Below, piece after piece: positions 35,936-44,165 of a stretch of 64,000 nt of DNA. The stretch covers positions 234,467-298,466 of the forward strand of contig NZ_JAGEKR010000016.1 in assembly GCF_017565405.1 (NCBI RefSeq), written 5' to 3'. How positions within the stretch are numbered: position 1 is the stretch's first letter; each line of letters opens with the position of its first letter. A program made the position numbers and the translations under genes. The notes beneath the pieces are model-generated. The model had not been told where the DNA came from. It made no database searches and saw nothing but the letters and a program-made list of their open reading frames with translations. Source of the DNA: Allobranchiibius sp. CTAmp26. GTDB lineage: Bacteria > Actinomycetota > Actinomycetes > Actinomycetales > Dermatophilaceae.

Positions 35936-36066
35936 GGGACCGAGCGGGCCGCAACGAGAGCTGGCGCACCCGACGTAGGCCTCGTTCGGGGCCGAGCGGG
36001 CCGTAACCAGAGCTGGCGCACCAGGTGGAAGCCTCGTTCGGGGCCAAGCGGGCCGAAACGAGCGCC
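35936..36066. repeat. Tandem direct repeat, 52-bp period, GAGCGGGCCG family
   Basis: Two full units plus a third partial (unit starts 35936, 35988, 36040), each with (G)GG(A/G)CC(G/A)AGCGGGCCG followed by (C/A/T)AAC.AGAGCTGGCGCAC. It lies between the convergent malQ and pepN genes. The GAGCGGGCCG core recurs in the array at 63737-64000. Confidence 0.8.
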
Positions 36067-36072
36067 GAACCC

Positions 36073-38631
36073 TCAGCCCTGGGCGTCGCGGGCCTGCGCC
36101 CGCAGCGCCCGGATCACCGCGTCACGGTGCTCGCTCATGATCCGGCGCAGCGCGTCCGGTGCATCACCGTTGTCGCGCAGCCAGGCCTGCGTCGCATCGA
36201 GCAACCCCTGATCGGCGAGCGTCACCGGATACATCCGCTTCGCCACACCGGAGGCGATCGCGAAGGTGCGGCCCTCCCACATGGTGCGCACGCCGGCGTG
36301 GAAGCGTTCGACGTAGGGCTGCAGGAGCGACACGTCGTGCGCCGTGGCGAATCCCGCGGCCACCGCGACCAGCGTCTGATTGGGCAGGTCCGACCCCACG
36401 AACGCGGCGGCCCAGGCAGCCTCCTTCGCTTCCGTCGTCGGGTACGCCGCCCTCGCACCGGCCGCTCGCTCCGCGCCGGTCGACGTGCGGTCGCTTGCGA
36501 GCTCCTTCTCGATCACGTCGTCGCCGATGGCACCGGACGCCGCGAGCGAGGTCAGCAGAGACCACCGCATGTCAGTGTCGATCGAAAGCCCGGCCAGCGG
36601 CGCGCTGCCGTCCAGCAGCCCCTGCACCGTGGCTATGTCCTGCGGCCGGACGGCGACCTGCGCGAAGGCGCGCGCGAACTGCAGCTGGGCGTCACTGCCC
36701 GCGGCCGCGCTCCTCAGCAGACGGCCCAGGCCGTCGGCCACCTGGTGGCGTGCCGCCTCACGGTGCCCGGGAGCGACGTACACCCGCCGGCTGGCCGAGA
36801 TCTGCTCCAGTGCGACCTTCATCGCTGTCGAATCGTCCTCTGCCGCAAGGACTTCGAGCATGAACGCGATGAAGTCCGTCGCCGCTGTCTCGGCCTCGCG
36901 CGTCATGTCCCAGACTGCCGCGGTCACCAGCGAGCGCGCCAGCGAGTCCTGCAGCGCCGTGGGGTTGGCGAGCACGGTCGCCAGGGACGCCTCGTCCAGC
37001 CGGATCTTCGTGTACGCGAGATCCTCGTCGTTGAGGAGCAGCAGGTCCGGGCGAGGTGCCCCGACGAGCTCGGGGACCGCCGTGCGGGGACCGTCGACGT
37101 CCAGCTCGACGTACGACGTGCGCTCCAGCCGCCCGTCGCGCAGGTCGTAACAGCCCACACCCATCCGGTGCGGACGCAGCGTGGGGTGACTGTCCGCCGC
37201 GGTCTGTTCGATGGTCACGGACGCCAGGCGACCGTCGGCGGTCTCGATCGACGGTCGCATCGTCGAGACCCCCGCCGTCTGCAGCCACGTCTGCGCCCAC
37301 GCGGTGAGGTCGCGGCCGGAGGTCTGCTCCAGCTCGGCGAGCAGATGGCTCAGGTCGGTGTTGCCCCACGCGTACCGCTGGAAGTAGGACCGCAGCCCGG
37401 CCACGAAGGGTTCGCGACCGACGTACGCCACCAGCTGCTTCAGCACCGAGGCGCCCTTGGCGTAGGTGATGTGGTCGAAGTTGTTCTCCACGTCCGACCA
37501 GTTGCGCGCGTCGGCGGCGATCGGGTGGGTGGAGCTGAGCTGGTCGGCGATGTAGGCGGAGGACTTCTCCGCCAGGCTGAAGGTCGTCCACGCGCTGTCC
37601 CAGCGGGTCGCCTCGGCCTGCGCGGTGGTCGAGGCCCATTCGGCGAACGACTCGTTCAGCCACAGGTCGTCCCACCAGCGCATCGTCACCAGGTCGCCGA
37701 ACCACATGTGCGCGAGCTCGTGCAGCACGGTGAGCGCGCGGCGTTCGACCAGCGACTCCGGCACGGCCGAGCGAAAGACGTAGATCTCGGCGATGGTGAC
37801 CAGGCCGACGTTCTCCATGGCGCCCATGTTGTATTCCGGGGCGAAGAGCTGGTCGTACTTGGTGAAGGGGAACTCCCGGTCGAACATCTCCTCGAAGAAC
37901 GCGAATCCGCGTTTGGTGAGGTCCAGGATGTTGTCGGCGTCGAGGTGCTCGCGCAGCGACCGGCGGCACAGCACGCCCAACGGGATCTCCCCGGCACGCG
38001 TGGTGACCGAGTCCCGTACGACGTCGTACGGGCCGGCCGCGAAGGCGGTCACGTACGAGCTGATCGGGGGAGTGGGCGCGAACACCCAGGTGGCGGAACC
38101 GTTCTCGCCGGTGGTCGGCTCGGGTGTGGGCTCGTTCGACAGCACCTGCCAGGTCGCCGGGGCGGTGACGGTGAAGGCGAAGCGGGTTTTCAGGTCCGGT
38201 TGCTCGAAGACGGGGAACGCGCGGCGGCTGTCCGCGACCTCGAACTGGGTGTAGAGGTAGACCTCACCGTCGGCGGGGTCCACGAAGCGGTGCACACCCT
38301 CGCCGGTGTTCATGTAGCGGCCGACGGCCTCGATGCGCACGACGTTCTCCGCGGCCAGACCGGGCAGAGTCACCCGCGCTCCGTCGAAGTGGGTCGCCGG
38401 GTCCAGCGGTGCGCCGTTCAGTTCGATGGAGCGCACCGACTCGCCCAGGAAGTCCACGAACGTCGCGGCGCCGGGCGTCGCGGAGAACTCGATCCGCGAC
38501 GTCGTGCCGAAGGTCTGCGGGCCGGTCGTGAGGTCGAGGCTCACAGCGTGCGCGTGCACCTCGACCAGCTCGGCGCGAGCGCCGGCCTCGTCCCGGGTCA
38601 GTTCCTGCAGTGCCACGTGGTCCCCTTGCAT
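36073..38631 (-). CDS. pepN: Aminopeptidase N (M1 zinc metallopeptidase)
   Basis: Removes N-terminal residues from peptides in the cytoplasm (852 residues, normal for actinobacteria). It has the exopeptidase motif GAMEN in NMGAMENVGLVT, the zinc site HELAHMWFGD with the distal Glu in WLNESFAEW, and the ERAP1-like C-terminal domain. The N-terminal saddle domain begins at LTTGPQTFGTTSRIEFSATPG. ATG at 38631 with GGGAGA upstream, chosen over far-upstream in-frame starts that lack family sequence. Head-to-head with the DsbA-family gene, as in M. tuberculosis Rv2467/Rv2466c. Confidence 0.95.
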   Translation of the reverse strand: MQGDHVALQELTRDEAGARAELVEVHAHAVSLDLTTGPQTFGTTSRIEFSATPGAATFVDFLGESVRSIELNGAPLDPATHFDGARVTLPGLAAENVVRIEAVGRYMNTGEGVHRFVDPADGEVYLYTQFEVADSRRAFPVFEQPDLKTRFAFTVTAPATWQVLSNEPTPEPTTGENGSATWVFAPTPPISSYVTAFAAGPYDVVRDSVTTRAGEIPLGVLCRRSLREHLDADNILDLTKRGFAFFEEMFDREFPFTKYDQLFAPEYNMGAMENVGLVTIAEIYVFRSAVPESLVERRALTVLHELAHMWFGDLVTMRWWDDLWLNESFAEWASTTAQAEATRWDSAWTTFSLAEKSSAYIADQLSSTHPIAADARNWSDVENNFDHITYAKGASVLKQLVAYVGREPFVAGLRSYFQRYAWGNTDLSHLLAELEQTSGRDLTAWAQTWLQTAGVSTMRPSIETADGRLASVTIEQTAADSHPTLRPHRMGVGCYDLRDGRLERTSYVELDVDGPRTAVPELVGAPRPDLLLLNDEDLAYTKIRLDEASLATVLANPTALQDSLARSLVTAAVWDMTREAETAATDFIAFMLEVLAAEDDSTAMKVALEQISASRRVYVAPGHREAARHQVADGLGRLLRSAAAGSDAQLQFARAFAQVAVRPQDIATVQGLLDGSAPLAGLSIDTDMRWSLLTSLAASGAIGDDVIEKELASDRTSTGAERAAGARAAYPTTEAKEAAWAAAFVGSDLPNQTLVAVAAGFATAHDVSLLQPYVERFHAGVRTMWEGRTFAIASGVAKRMYPVTLADQGLLDATQAWLRDNGDAPDALRRIMSEHRDAVIRALRAQARDAQG

Positions 38632-38697
38632 CGTGTCTCCCGGGCGGCTCCCGGGCTCGGCCATCCTGTCATCCGCCGCAGTGGCAAGATGATGAGC

Positions 38698-39324
38698 GTG
38701 ACCACTAGCCAAGCCGAAATGTTCTTCGATCCGATGTGCCCGTGGGCATGGATGACCTCCCGGTGGTTGCTGGAGGTGGAGGAGGTCCGGGACGTCGAGA
38801 TCAGCTGGTCGGTGATGAGCCTGTCGGTGCTCAACGAGGACCGTGACCTGCCCGACGACTACCGCGCCATGATGGACCGGGCATGGATGCCCGTGCGCGT
38901 GGTCATCGCCGCGCAGCGCGAGCACGGTCCCGAGTCGCGGAAGAAGCTGTACGACGCCATCGGCACCCGCCTGCACCCCGGCGGCCGCGGCAAGGACGAG
39001 GACGACCTGCGCGCGGTGCTGCGCGAGTCGCTCGACGAGGTGGGTCTGCCGCAGGACCTGCTCGAACACGCGCAGAACACCCCCGGCGACGAGATCGACA
39101 AGGAGTTGCGCGCGTCCCATCAGCGGGCGATCGACATGGTCGGAAACGACGTCGGCACCCCGGTCGTCAGCGTGGAGGGCACGGCGTTCTTCGGTCCGGT
39201 CGTCACCCCGGCACCCAGGGGCGACGCCGCGGGCAAACTGTGGGACGGCTGCCTGCTCGTCGCCGCGACCCCCGGTTTCTACGAGCTCAAGCGGTCGCGC
39301 GAAGCGTCGCCGGACTTCAGCTGA
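38698..39324 (+). CDS. DsbA-family protein, mycothiol-dependent nitroreductase (Rv2466c) type
   Basis: A 208-residue thioredoxin-fold protein with inserted helical domain. The redox motif reads DPMCPWAW: the first Cys is residue 14, but the second position of the CPWC motif of M. tuberculosis Rv2466c is Ala here. Rv2466c is a mycothiol-dependent reductase that activates nitro-prodrugs. Single-Cys versions could still act by a monothiol mechanism. GTG at 38698 (an ATG-ATG pair at 38689 is the alternative). It is followed 12 nt later by rpiB. Confidence 0.85.
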   Translation: MTTSQAEMFFDPMCPWAWMTSRWLLEVEEVRDVEISWSVMSLSVLNEDRDLPDDYRAMMDRAWMPVRVVIAAQREHGPESRKKLYDAIGTRLHPGGRGKDEDDLRAVLRESLDEVGLPQDLLEHAQNTPGDEIDKELRASHQRAIDMVGNDVGTPVVSVEGTAFFGPVVTPAPRGDAAGKLWDGCLLVAATPGFYELKRSREASPDFS

Positions 39325-39336
39325 GAGGGCGCGCGG

Positions 39337-39801
39337 ATGCGGGTGCACATCGGAGGGGACCACGCGGCGTACGACATGCACCGTGAGTTGGTCCGTTGGC
39401 TGGGCGAGCAAGGGCACGACGTGGTCGATCACGGCGCGAAGGAGTACGACGCGCAGGACGACTATCCGGTGTTCGTGCTGCGCGCCGCGCAGGGTGTCGC
39501 ACAGGACGAGGGCTCGCTCGGCGTCGTCCTCGGCGGCTCCGGCAACGGGGAGCAGATCGCGGCCAACAAGGTGCCGGGCATCCGCGCCGCGCTGTGCTAC
39601 ACGACCGAGCTGGCCCAGCTCGCCCGGCAGCACAACAACGCGCAGGTGATCTCGCTCGGTGGGCGTTTCAACACGGTCGAACAAGCCAAGGCGATGGTTG
39701 CCGTGTTCCTCGAGACGCCGTTCTCCGGCGAGGAACGCCACCAGCGGCGCCTGGACATGCTGACCCGCTTCGAGAAGGACGGCTCGCTGCCCCCGGAATG
39801 A
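39337..39801 (+). CDS. rpiB: Ribose-5-phosphate isomerase B
   Basis: Interconverts ribose-5-phosphate and ribulose-5-phosphate in the pentose phosphate pathway (154 residues). Motifs GGDHAAYDMH, HGAKEYDAQDDYP, and GGSGNGEQIAANKVPGIRAAL. The Cys of E. coli RpiB is absent, and the Glu in GNGEQ occupies the base position as in the M. tuberculosis enzyme, so this is the Glu-type isomerase. It is in an operon with the DsbA-family gene. Gene order pepN/DsbA/rpiB matches Rv2467-Rv2465c. Confidence 0.95.
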   Translation: MRVHIGGDHAAYDMHRELVRWLGEQGHDVVDHGAKEYDAQDDYPVFVLRAAQGVAQDEGSLGVVLGGSGNGEQIAANKVPGIRAALCYTTELAQLARQHNNAQVISLGGRFNTVEQAKAMVAVFLETPFSGEERHQRRLDMLTRFEKDGSLPPE

Positions 39802-39896
39802 CGCAAGGCGAACGGCGGGTCTGCGCGGCGTAATTGTTGTGTAAAGCCTGCGTATGGGCGTGCTGATTTCGAGTGACGCCGGGTTACGTTGCGCGT

Positions 39897-40844
39897 ATGG
39901 CTGTTCATGTCCACTTCACGCCTCGCGATGCGACGCGCGAAGACGGCGGACATCGGTCCACCATCGGGGCCGGTGTCGTTGCGGCGTTGTGCATCATTCT
40001 CGTGCTCACCGTGCTGTCCCTACGGTTCGACGGACTGCTCGCCTCGGCACTCGTGCTGGCGGCCGGTGGGGGCGCCCTGGGCCTGGGGCTGTCATCGGTG
40101 CGGCACTCCCCATTGCTGTCCCACGCGGTGTCCGCGACGCTGCTGAGCGAGCTGCACGAACGGGTGCGCGTACAGGGTCGGATGCCCGAACTTCCCCTCG
40201 GCTGGCGGGTCGAGTCGGCGACCCGCGCGGCTGGTAACGATCGTTTCTCCGGGGACTTCGTGATCGGCAACCGCACCGACGAGCACCGCTTCGAGGTCGC
40301 CCTGGTCGACGTCTCGGGCAGCGGTCACGAGGCGGGATCGCGCTCGATGCTGATGGGCGGGGCGGTGAGCGGCCTGCTCGGCCCCGTCGCGCCGCAGGAC
40401 TTCCTGCCGGCCGCCAATGACTATCTGGTACGACAGAACTGGTCCGAGGGTTTCGCCACCGCGATCCACGTGTGCGTGGACCTGGTCGACGGCAACTTCT
40501 CGGTGGGGTCCGCGGGTCACCCGGCTGCGGTCCAGTTCCATGCAGCGAGCGGCACCTGGACGATGGTCGAGGGTGCCAGCGGCACCTGCCTCGGCGTGCT
40601 CGAGGGACAGAACGCCCGCGACTACCCCCGGGTGGAGGGGGTCCTGCAGCACGGTGACGCCCTCCTGCTCTACACCGACGGCGTCGTCGAGACGCGCGAT
40701 CTCGACCTGTCCGAGGGGCTGGCGCAGGTGCTCGACACCATCCGCGCGCTGCCGACGTCCGCCGGGTCGGCCGGGCGGGTGTGCGAGGCGGCTCGTTCGG
40801 GCCCGGGCGACGACCGCACCGCTTTCATGCTCTATCGCGACTGA
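39897..40844 (+). CDS. Membrane-anchored SpoIIE/PP2C-type serine phosphatase
   Basis: A 315-residue protein with two hydrophobic N-terminal segments (about residues 25-48 and 53-72) and a C-terminal PPM/SpoIIE phosphatase domain: metal-binding GNDRFSGDFVIGN, VALVDVSGSGHEAG, GSAGHPAAV and LLLYTDGVVETRD, ending PGDDRTAFML. Such proteins usually act on anti-sigma-factor antagonists, but no partner gene is adjacent, and no PAS, GAF or kinase domain is fused. It may sense the membrane through its helices. The ATG at 39897 starts before the first helix; a GTG at 39873 is the alternative. Confidence 0.82.
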   Translation: MAVHVHFTPRDATREDGGHRSTIGAGVVAALCIILVLTVLSLRFDGLLASALVLAAGGGALGLGLSSVRHSPLLSHAVSATLLSELHERVRVQGRMPELPLGWRVESATRAAGNDRFSGDFVIGNRTDEHRFEVALVDVSGSGHEAGSRSMLMGGAVSGLLGPVAPQDFLPAANDYLVRQNWSEGFATAIHVCVDLVDGNFSVGSAGHPAAVQFHAASGTWTMVEGASGTCLGVLEGQNARDYPRVEGVLQHGDALLLYTDGVVETRDLDLSEGLAQVLDTIRALPTSAGSAGRVCEAARSGPGDDRTAFMLYRD

Positions 40845-40895
40845 GACGCGCCGCGGGCCGTCGCCGACCGACGTACGAGATCCCCTGACATGACA

Positions 40896-40928
40896 AGAGT
40901 GCCGAACCCCGTCGGGGTCCGGCACTCT
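40896..40928. terminator. Bidirectional terminator
   Basis: AGAGTGCCG-ACCCC-loop-GGGGT-CGGCACTCT, with one mismatched position per arm and a 3-nt loop. It lies between the convergent phosphatase and MT0933-like genes. Confidence 0.8.
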
Positions 40929-40952
40929 CCCAGAGCTGGTCGGTGATCGCCC

Positions 40953-41192
40953 TCAGTTCTGGTTCCCGTCGCCGGCGTCGCCGCCCCCGGCGGTGTCCGC
41001 GCTGTTGCCGCCTTGTCCTCCACCGAGGCGCTCACCGACGGCCTCCTGGCCCTTGTCGACCTGGTCGGCGTACTTGCCACCGGTCTTGTCGTCGACGAAG
41101 TCCCCGCCCTTCTCGACACCCTCTTTGAGCTTGTCAGGGTTGTCGTTCGCGAAGTCGCTGGCCTTGTCCTTGGCGCTGTCGAACAGTCCCAT
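40953..41192 (-). CDS. MT0933-like small protein (Rv0909 family)
   Basis: A 79-residue protein with the family pattern MGLFDSAKDKASDFANDNPDKLKEG, then a repeating charged helix and a Gly/Asn-rich tail. The family is annotated as an antitoxin after Rv0909/Rv0910, but many members, including this one, have no toxin next to them and resemble general stress (CsbD-like) proteins. ATG has GGAG upstream on the minus strand. Function is open. Confidence 0.75.
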   Translation of the reverse strand: MGLFDSAKDKASDFANDNPDKLKEGVEKGGDFVDDKTGGKYADQVDKGQEAVGERLGGGQGGNSADTAGGGDAGDGNQN

Positions 41193-41378
41193 GAGTTCTC
41201 CTTCGAGAGGGCCGCGACCAGATGCCGCAGCCATGCGTTCCACGTAAGCACAGGTGGGGTCGACAGTCGAGAGGTAGATCGCTCGGGCAACCCGCGCACA
41301 CGCTTCACTCCCGGCTCTGCAGGGCGCGCTGATGAGGGTGGAGACGCGGGTCCGCGCGGCGTCGGTCCAGCGGTTCGG

Positions 41379-41449
41379 AGCGGGTGACGAGAATCGAACT
41401 CGCGTAGCCAGTTTGGAAGACTGGGGCTCTACCATTGAGCTACACCCGC
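41379..41449 (-). tRNA. tRNA-Gly (UCC)
   Basis: Acceptor GCGGGTG/CACCCGC, discriminator T. Anticodon loop CTTCCAA gives UCC. CCA is not encoded. Confidence 0.94.
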
Positions 41450-41552
41450 GTGGCGCTGCGTCGTCCCACCCGGTGATGTGTGGTCCGGCGTGCTGCGCCG
41501 AGGCGATAGCGTACTGGCTCGCGTGGTGTGGTTCGCACCGAGCCGCGCAGCA

Positions 41553-41626
41553 CGGGGTATGGCGCAGCTTGGTAGCGCGTCCGCTTTGGGAGCGGAAGGC
41601 CGCAGGTTCAAATCCTGTTACCCCGA
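41553..41626 (+). tRNA. tRNA-Pro (UGG)
   Basis: Acceptor CGGGGTA/TACCCCG, discriminator A. Anticodon loop TTTGGGA gives UGG. CCA is not encoded in the gene, but a copy of its 3' end at 41681-41697 is followed by CCA. TAGCGT at 41512-41517 may be the -10. Confidence 0.94.
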
Positions 41627-41633
41627 CGAAGGA

Positions 41634-41695
41634 GGGGCAACAGGATGCCGGGAGCGGGCGGAACGAAGTGAGCCCGTGGTTCCTGTTACCCCGAC
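41634..41695 (+). repeat. tRNA-Pro 3'-end duplication and inverted copy in the trailer
   Basis: TCCTGTTACCCCGAC, the last 15 nt of the tRNA (41613-41627), recurs exactly at 41681-41695. Between them GGGGCAACAGGAT (41634-41646) is the inverse of either copy with one mismatch. The inverted copy can pair with the tRNA 3' end or with the second copy (closing a 34-nt loop with an internal GGGC/GCCC stem), giving mutually exclusive hairpins. Confidence 0.7.
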
Positions 41696-41699
41696 CAAC

Positions 41700-41931
41700 T
41701 CTGCTTGAGATGTCGATTCCGGACGGTTCCGAAGCAGGAGAACCCTCCGAAACTGACGTCTGGGGGCACCCGCGCGCAGGGGCCACCAGGCCACCGGTTT
41801 GCTCGCGCCCCGCTTCGTCAGGGAACATGGCAGACGGTTCCCGCTTTCGCCGCCCGGTCGTCCGGGTCGCCGACGCCCGCCTTGCGACGTACGCCGGCAG
41901 AGAGCCCCTTTCGATCTATGGAGTCTGTGCA
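41700..41931 (+). other. Leader region of tig
   Basis: About 230 nt between the tRNA-Pro trailer and the tig GTG. I see no ORF with a ribosome site and no known riboswitch. The last bases carry GGAG before the GTG. The open frame running through it is an extension of the tig frame without trigger-factor sequence. Confidence 0.4.
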
Positions 41932-43323
41932 GTGAAGAGCGCCGTCGACACCCTGAGCCCGACGCGGGTCAAGATGACCATCGAGGTCCCCTACGCCGAG
42001 CTGGAGCCGAGCGTCAGCGCGGCCTACAAGACCATCGGCAACCAGATCCAGGTGCCGGGCTTCCGCCAGGGCAAGGTGCCGGCCCGGATCATCGACCAGC
42101 GGGTCGGCCGCGGCGCGGTGCTGCAGGAGGCTGTGAACGAGGCGCTGCCGGAGTTCTACGGCCAGGCGCTGGAGAGCAACGACGTGCAGCCGCTCGGCCA
42201 GCCCGAGGTCGAGGTCACCGACGTGCCGGCGACCGAGGGTGATGAGCTGAAGTTCACCGTCGAGGTCGACGTCCGCCCGCAGTTCAACCTGCCCGACTTC
42301 TCCGCGATCAGCGTGACCGTCGACCCGGTCGAGGTCACCGACGAGGACGTCGACGCCGAGATCGAGACGCTGCGCGAGCGGTTCGGCACGCTGGCCCCGG
42401 TCGAGCGCGCCGCCGCCGAGGGTGACTCGCTCACCATCGACCTGTCCGCCACGATCGGCGACGAGAAGATCGACGACGTCACCGGCGTCTCGTACGTCGT
42501 CGGCAGCGGCAACATGCTCGAAGGCCTGGACGACGCGGTCACCGGCCTGTCCGCTGGCGACACCGCCACCTTCGAGGCTGCGCTGGCCGGCGGCGAGCAC
42601 GAGGGCCAGGCGGCCCAGTGCATCGTCACCGTGCAGTCGGTGAAGGAGCGTCAGCTGCCCGAGGTCGACGACGAGTTCGCCCAGCTCGCCTCCGAGCACG
42701 ACACCGTCGCGGAGCTGCGCACCGACATGACCGCGCAGGCCGAGCGCGGCAAGCGTTTCCAGCAGGGCATCCAGGCGCGCGACAAGGTCCTGGACCAGCT
42801 GCTGGAGGACCTGGACCTCGCGGTGCCGCAGAGCATCGTCGAGGCCGAGGTGCACCAGCACCTGGAGGGCGAGGACCGCCTCGAGGACGACGAGCACCGC
42901 GCCGAGGTCACCGAGAGCACCACGAAGGCGCTGCAGAGCCAGTTCCTGCTCGACAAGATCGTCGAGGAGAACGAGGTCCAGGTCTCGCAGGAAGAGCTGA
43001 TCGAATACCTGATCATGTCGGCCCAGCAGTACGGCATGGACCCCAACCAGTTCGCGCAGGCGCTGGACCAGCAGGGCCAGGTGCCCGCCGTGATGGGCGA
43101 GGTCGCCCGTCGCAAGGCACTGAGCACGGTGCTGGAGCGGGTCACGGTCATCGACACCAACGGTGAGACCGTCGACCTGAACGCGCTGAACGAGGCCGAG
43201 CAGGGCGCGGATGACGAGGACGCCGACGACGCTGCGGACACCGACGTCATCGAGGTCGCGGGCGACACCGACGCCGAGACCGATGCCTCCGACGCCACCT
43301 CCACCGAGGCGCCCAAGGCCTGA
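41932..43323 (+). CDS. tig: Trigger factor
   Basis: Ribosome-bound chaperone and prolyl isomerase that shields nascent chains (463 residues). The N-terminal ribosome-binding domain has the GFRQGKVPARII signature, the FKBP-type domain lies at about 160-245 (EGDSLTIDLSATI, GSGNMLEGLDDAV), and the long helical C-domain follows, ending in an acidic Asp/Glu/Thr tail. The GTG start matches family N-termini (VKSAVDTLSPTRVK). It precedes clpP1/clpP2/clpX, the usual actinobacterial order; a strong terminator separates it from clpP1. Confidence 0.96.
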   Translation: MKSAVDTLSPTRVKMTIEVPYAELEPSVSAAYKTIGNQIQVPGFRQGKVPARIIDQRVGRGAVLQEAVNEALPEFYGQALESNDVQPLGQPEVEVTDVPATEGDELKFTVEVDVRPQFNLPDFSAISVTVDPVEVTDEDVDAEIETLRERFGTLAPVERAAAEGDSLTIDLSATIGDEKIDDVTGVSYVVGSGNMLEGLDDAVTGLSAGDTATFEAALAGGEHEGQAAQCIVTVQSVKERQLPEVDDEFAQLASEHDTVAELRTDMTAQAERGKRFQQGIQARDKVLDQLLEDLDLAVPQSIVEAEVHQHLEGEDRLEDDEHRAEVTESTTKALQSQFLLDKIVEENEVQVSQEELIEYLIMSAQQYGMDPNQFAQALDQQGQVPAVMGEVARRKALSTVLERVTVIDTNGETVDLNALNEAEQGADDEDADDAADTDVIEVAGDTDAETDASDATSTEAPKA

Positions 43324-43339
43324 ACCACCTTCTGATCCA

Positions 43340-43376
43340 ACGGGGTCCGCACATCGATTCGATGTGCGGACCCCGT
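43340..43376 (+). terminator. Terminator of tig
   Basis: Perfect 17-bp inverted repeat (ACGGGGTCCGCACATCG and its complement) with loop ATT, 17 nt after the tig stop. Confidence 0.85.
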
Positions 43377-43402
43377 CGTCATGTCCGGCGTACGCCGCGC
43401 GC

Positions 43403-43419
43403 TTGCGCTCACGGCGAAC
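43403..43419 (+). promoter_or_regulatory. Possible ClgR-like box upstream of clpP1
   Basis: TTGCGCTCACGGCGAAC is an imperfect dyad with a GGCGAAC half-site similar to those of the actinobacterial clp regulator ClgR. It lies about 155 nt before clpP1. The left half matches poorly, so this is a weak call from memory of the motif. Confidence 0.25.
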
Positions 43420-43574
43420 ACGGCCGAGATCGGGGACGGAACGGCGCGGGCCGGGCGTTAGGGTCCAGTAGAAGCTGATTCGACCGCTTCGTGACCTCGC
43501 GCAGGCGGGGCCGTCCGGAGCAGTCCGACGCGATGAGAGAAGAGAAGACCTTGAGTGACATCCAGAAGGTCTCG

Positions 43575-44165
43575 ATGGCGACCCAGGCACCGGCCGGGGG
43601 ACTCGACGACCAGATCTACAACCGGCTGCTGAAGGAACGCATCATCTTCCTCGGCTCCGACGTCCGTGACGACAACGCCAACGTGATCGCCGCGCAGCTG
43701 CTGCTGCTGACGGCCGAGGACCCGAACGCCGACATCTGGCTCTACATCAACAGCCCCGGTGGATCGATCTCCGCCGGCATGGCCATCTTCGACACGATGA
43801 ACTGGATCCCCAACGACGTGGCCACGGTCGCGATGGGGATGGCGGCCAGCATGGGGCAGTTCCTGCTCTCGGCCGGCACTCCGGGCAAGCGCTACGCGAC
43901 CCCGAACGCCCGCGTGATGATGCACCAGCCGTCCGGTGGTCTCGGTGGCACGGCCTCTGACATCAAGATCCAGGCCGAGCAGATGCTCTTCATCAAGGGC
44001 AAGATGGCCGAGCTGATCGCTCAGCACACGGGTCAGACCGTCGAGCAGATCACCTCCGACTCCGACCGGGACCGTTGGTTCTCCGCGCAGGAGGCCAAGG
44101 AGTACGGCTTCGTGGACCACGTCTTCGAGCGTGCCGAGGACGCCCCCGGGCAGGTGAAGGCATGA
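43575..44165 (+). CDS. clpP1: ATP-dependent Clp protease proteolytic subunit 1
   Basis: Serine peptidase subunit that, with ClpP2, forms the mixed tetradecamer fed by ClpX or ClpC (196 residues). Catalytic Ser92 in GMAASMGQF, His117 in VMMHQPSGG and the Asp in [10 protein letters not shown] (Asp162). The N-terminus is cut by pro-peptide processing in related proteins. The ATG at 43575 has AGAAGG 7 nt upstream; in-frame ATG at 43533 and TTG at 43551 are alternatives. Its stop overlaps clpP2 by 4 nt (ATGA). Confidence 0.95.
   Translation: MATQAPAGGLDDQIYNRLLKERIIFLGSDVRDDNANVIAAQLLLLTAEDPNADIWLYINSPGGSISAGMAIFDTMNWIPNDVATVAMGMAASMGQFLLSAGTPGKRYATPNARVMMHQPSGGLGGTASDIKIQAEQMLFIKGKMAELIAQHTGQTVEQITSDSDRDRWFSAQEAKEYGFVDHVFERAEDAPGQVKA

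Noticed and set aside
36025..39324. Very long plus-strand frame across pepN
   Set aside because: The part before 38698 is the antisense of pepN and only the last 208 codons have family sequence (DsbA type).
40953..41192. Complete toxin-antitoxin pair with the MT0933-like gene
   Set aside because: No toxin-like ORF flanks it: neighbours are a terminator plus phosphatase gene on one side and tRNA-Gly on the other.
41613..41695. Proof of an integrated element at tRNA-Pro
   Set aside because: The duplicated tRNA end is only 68 bp away with no integrase or foreign genes between, so at most it is a scar.
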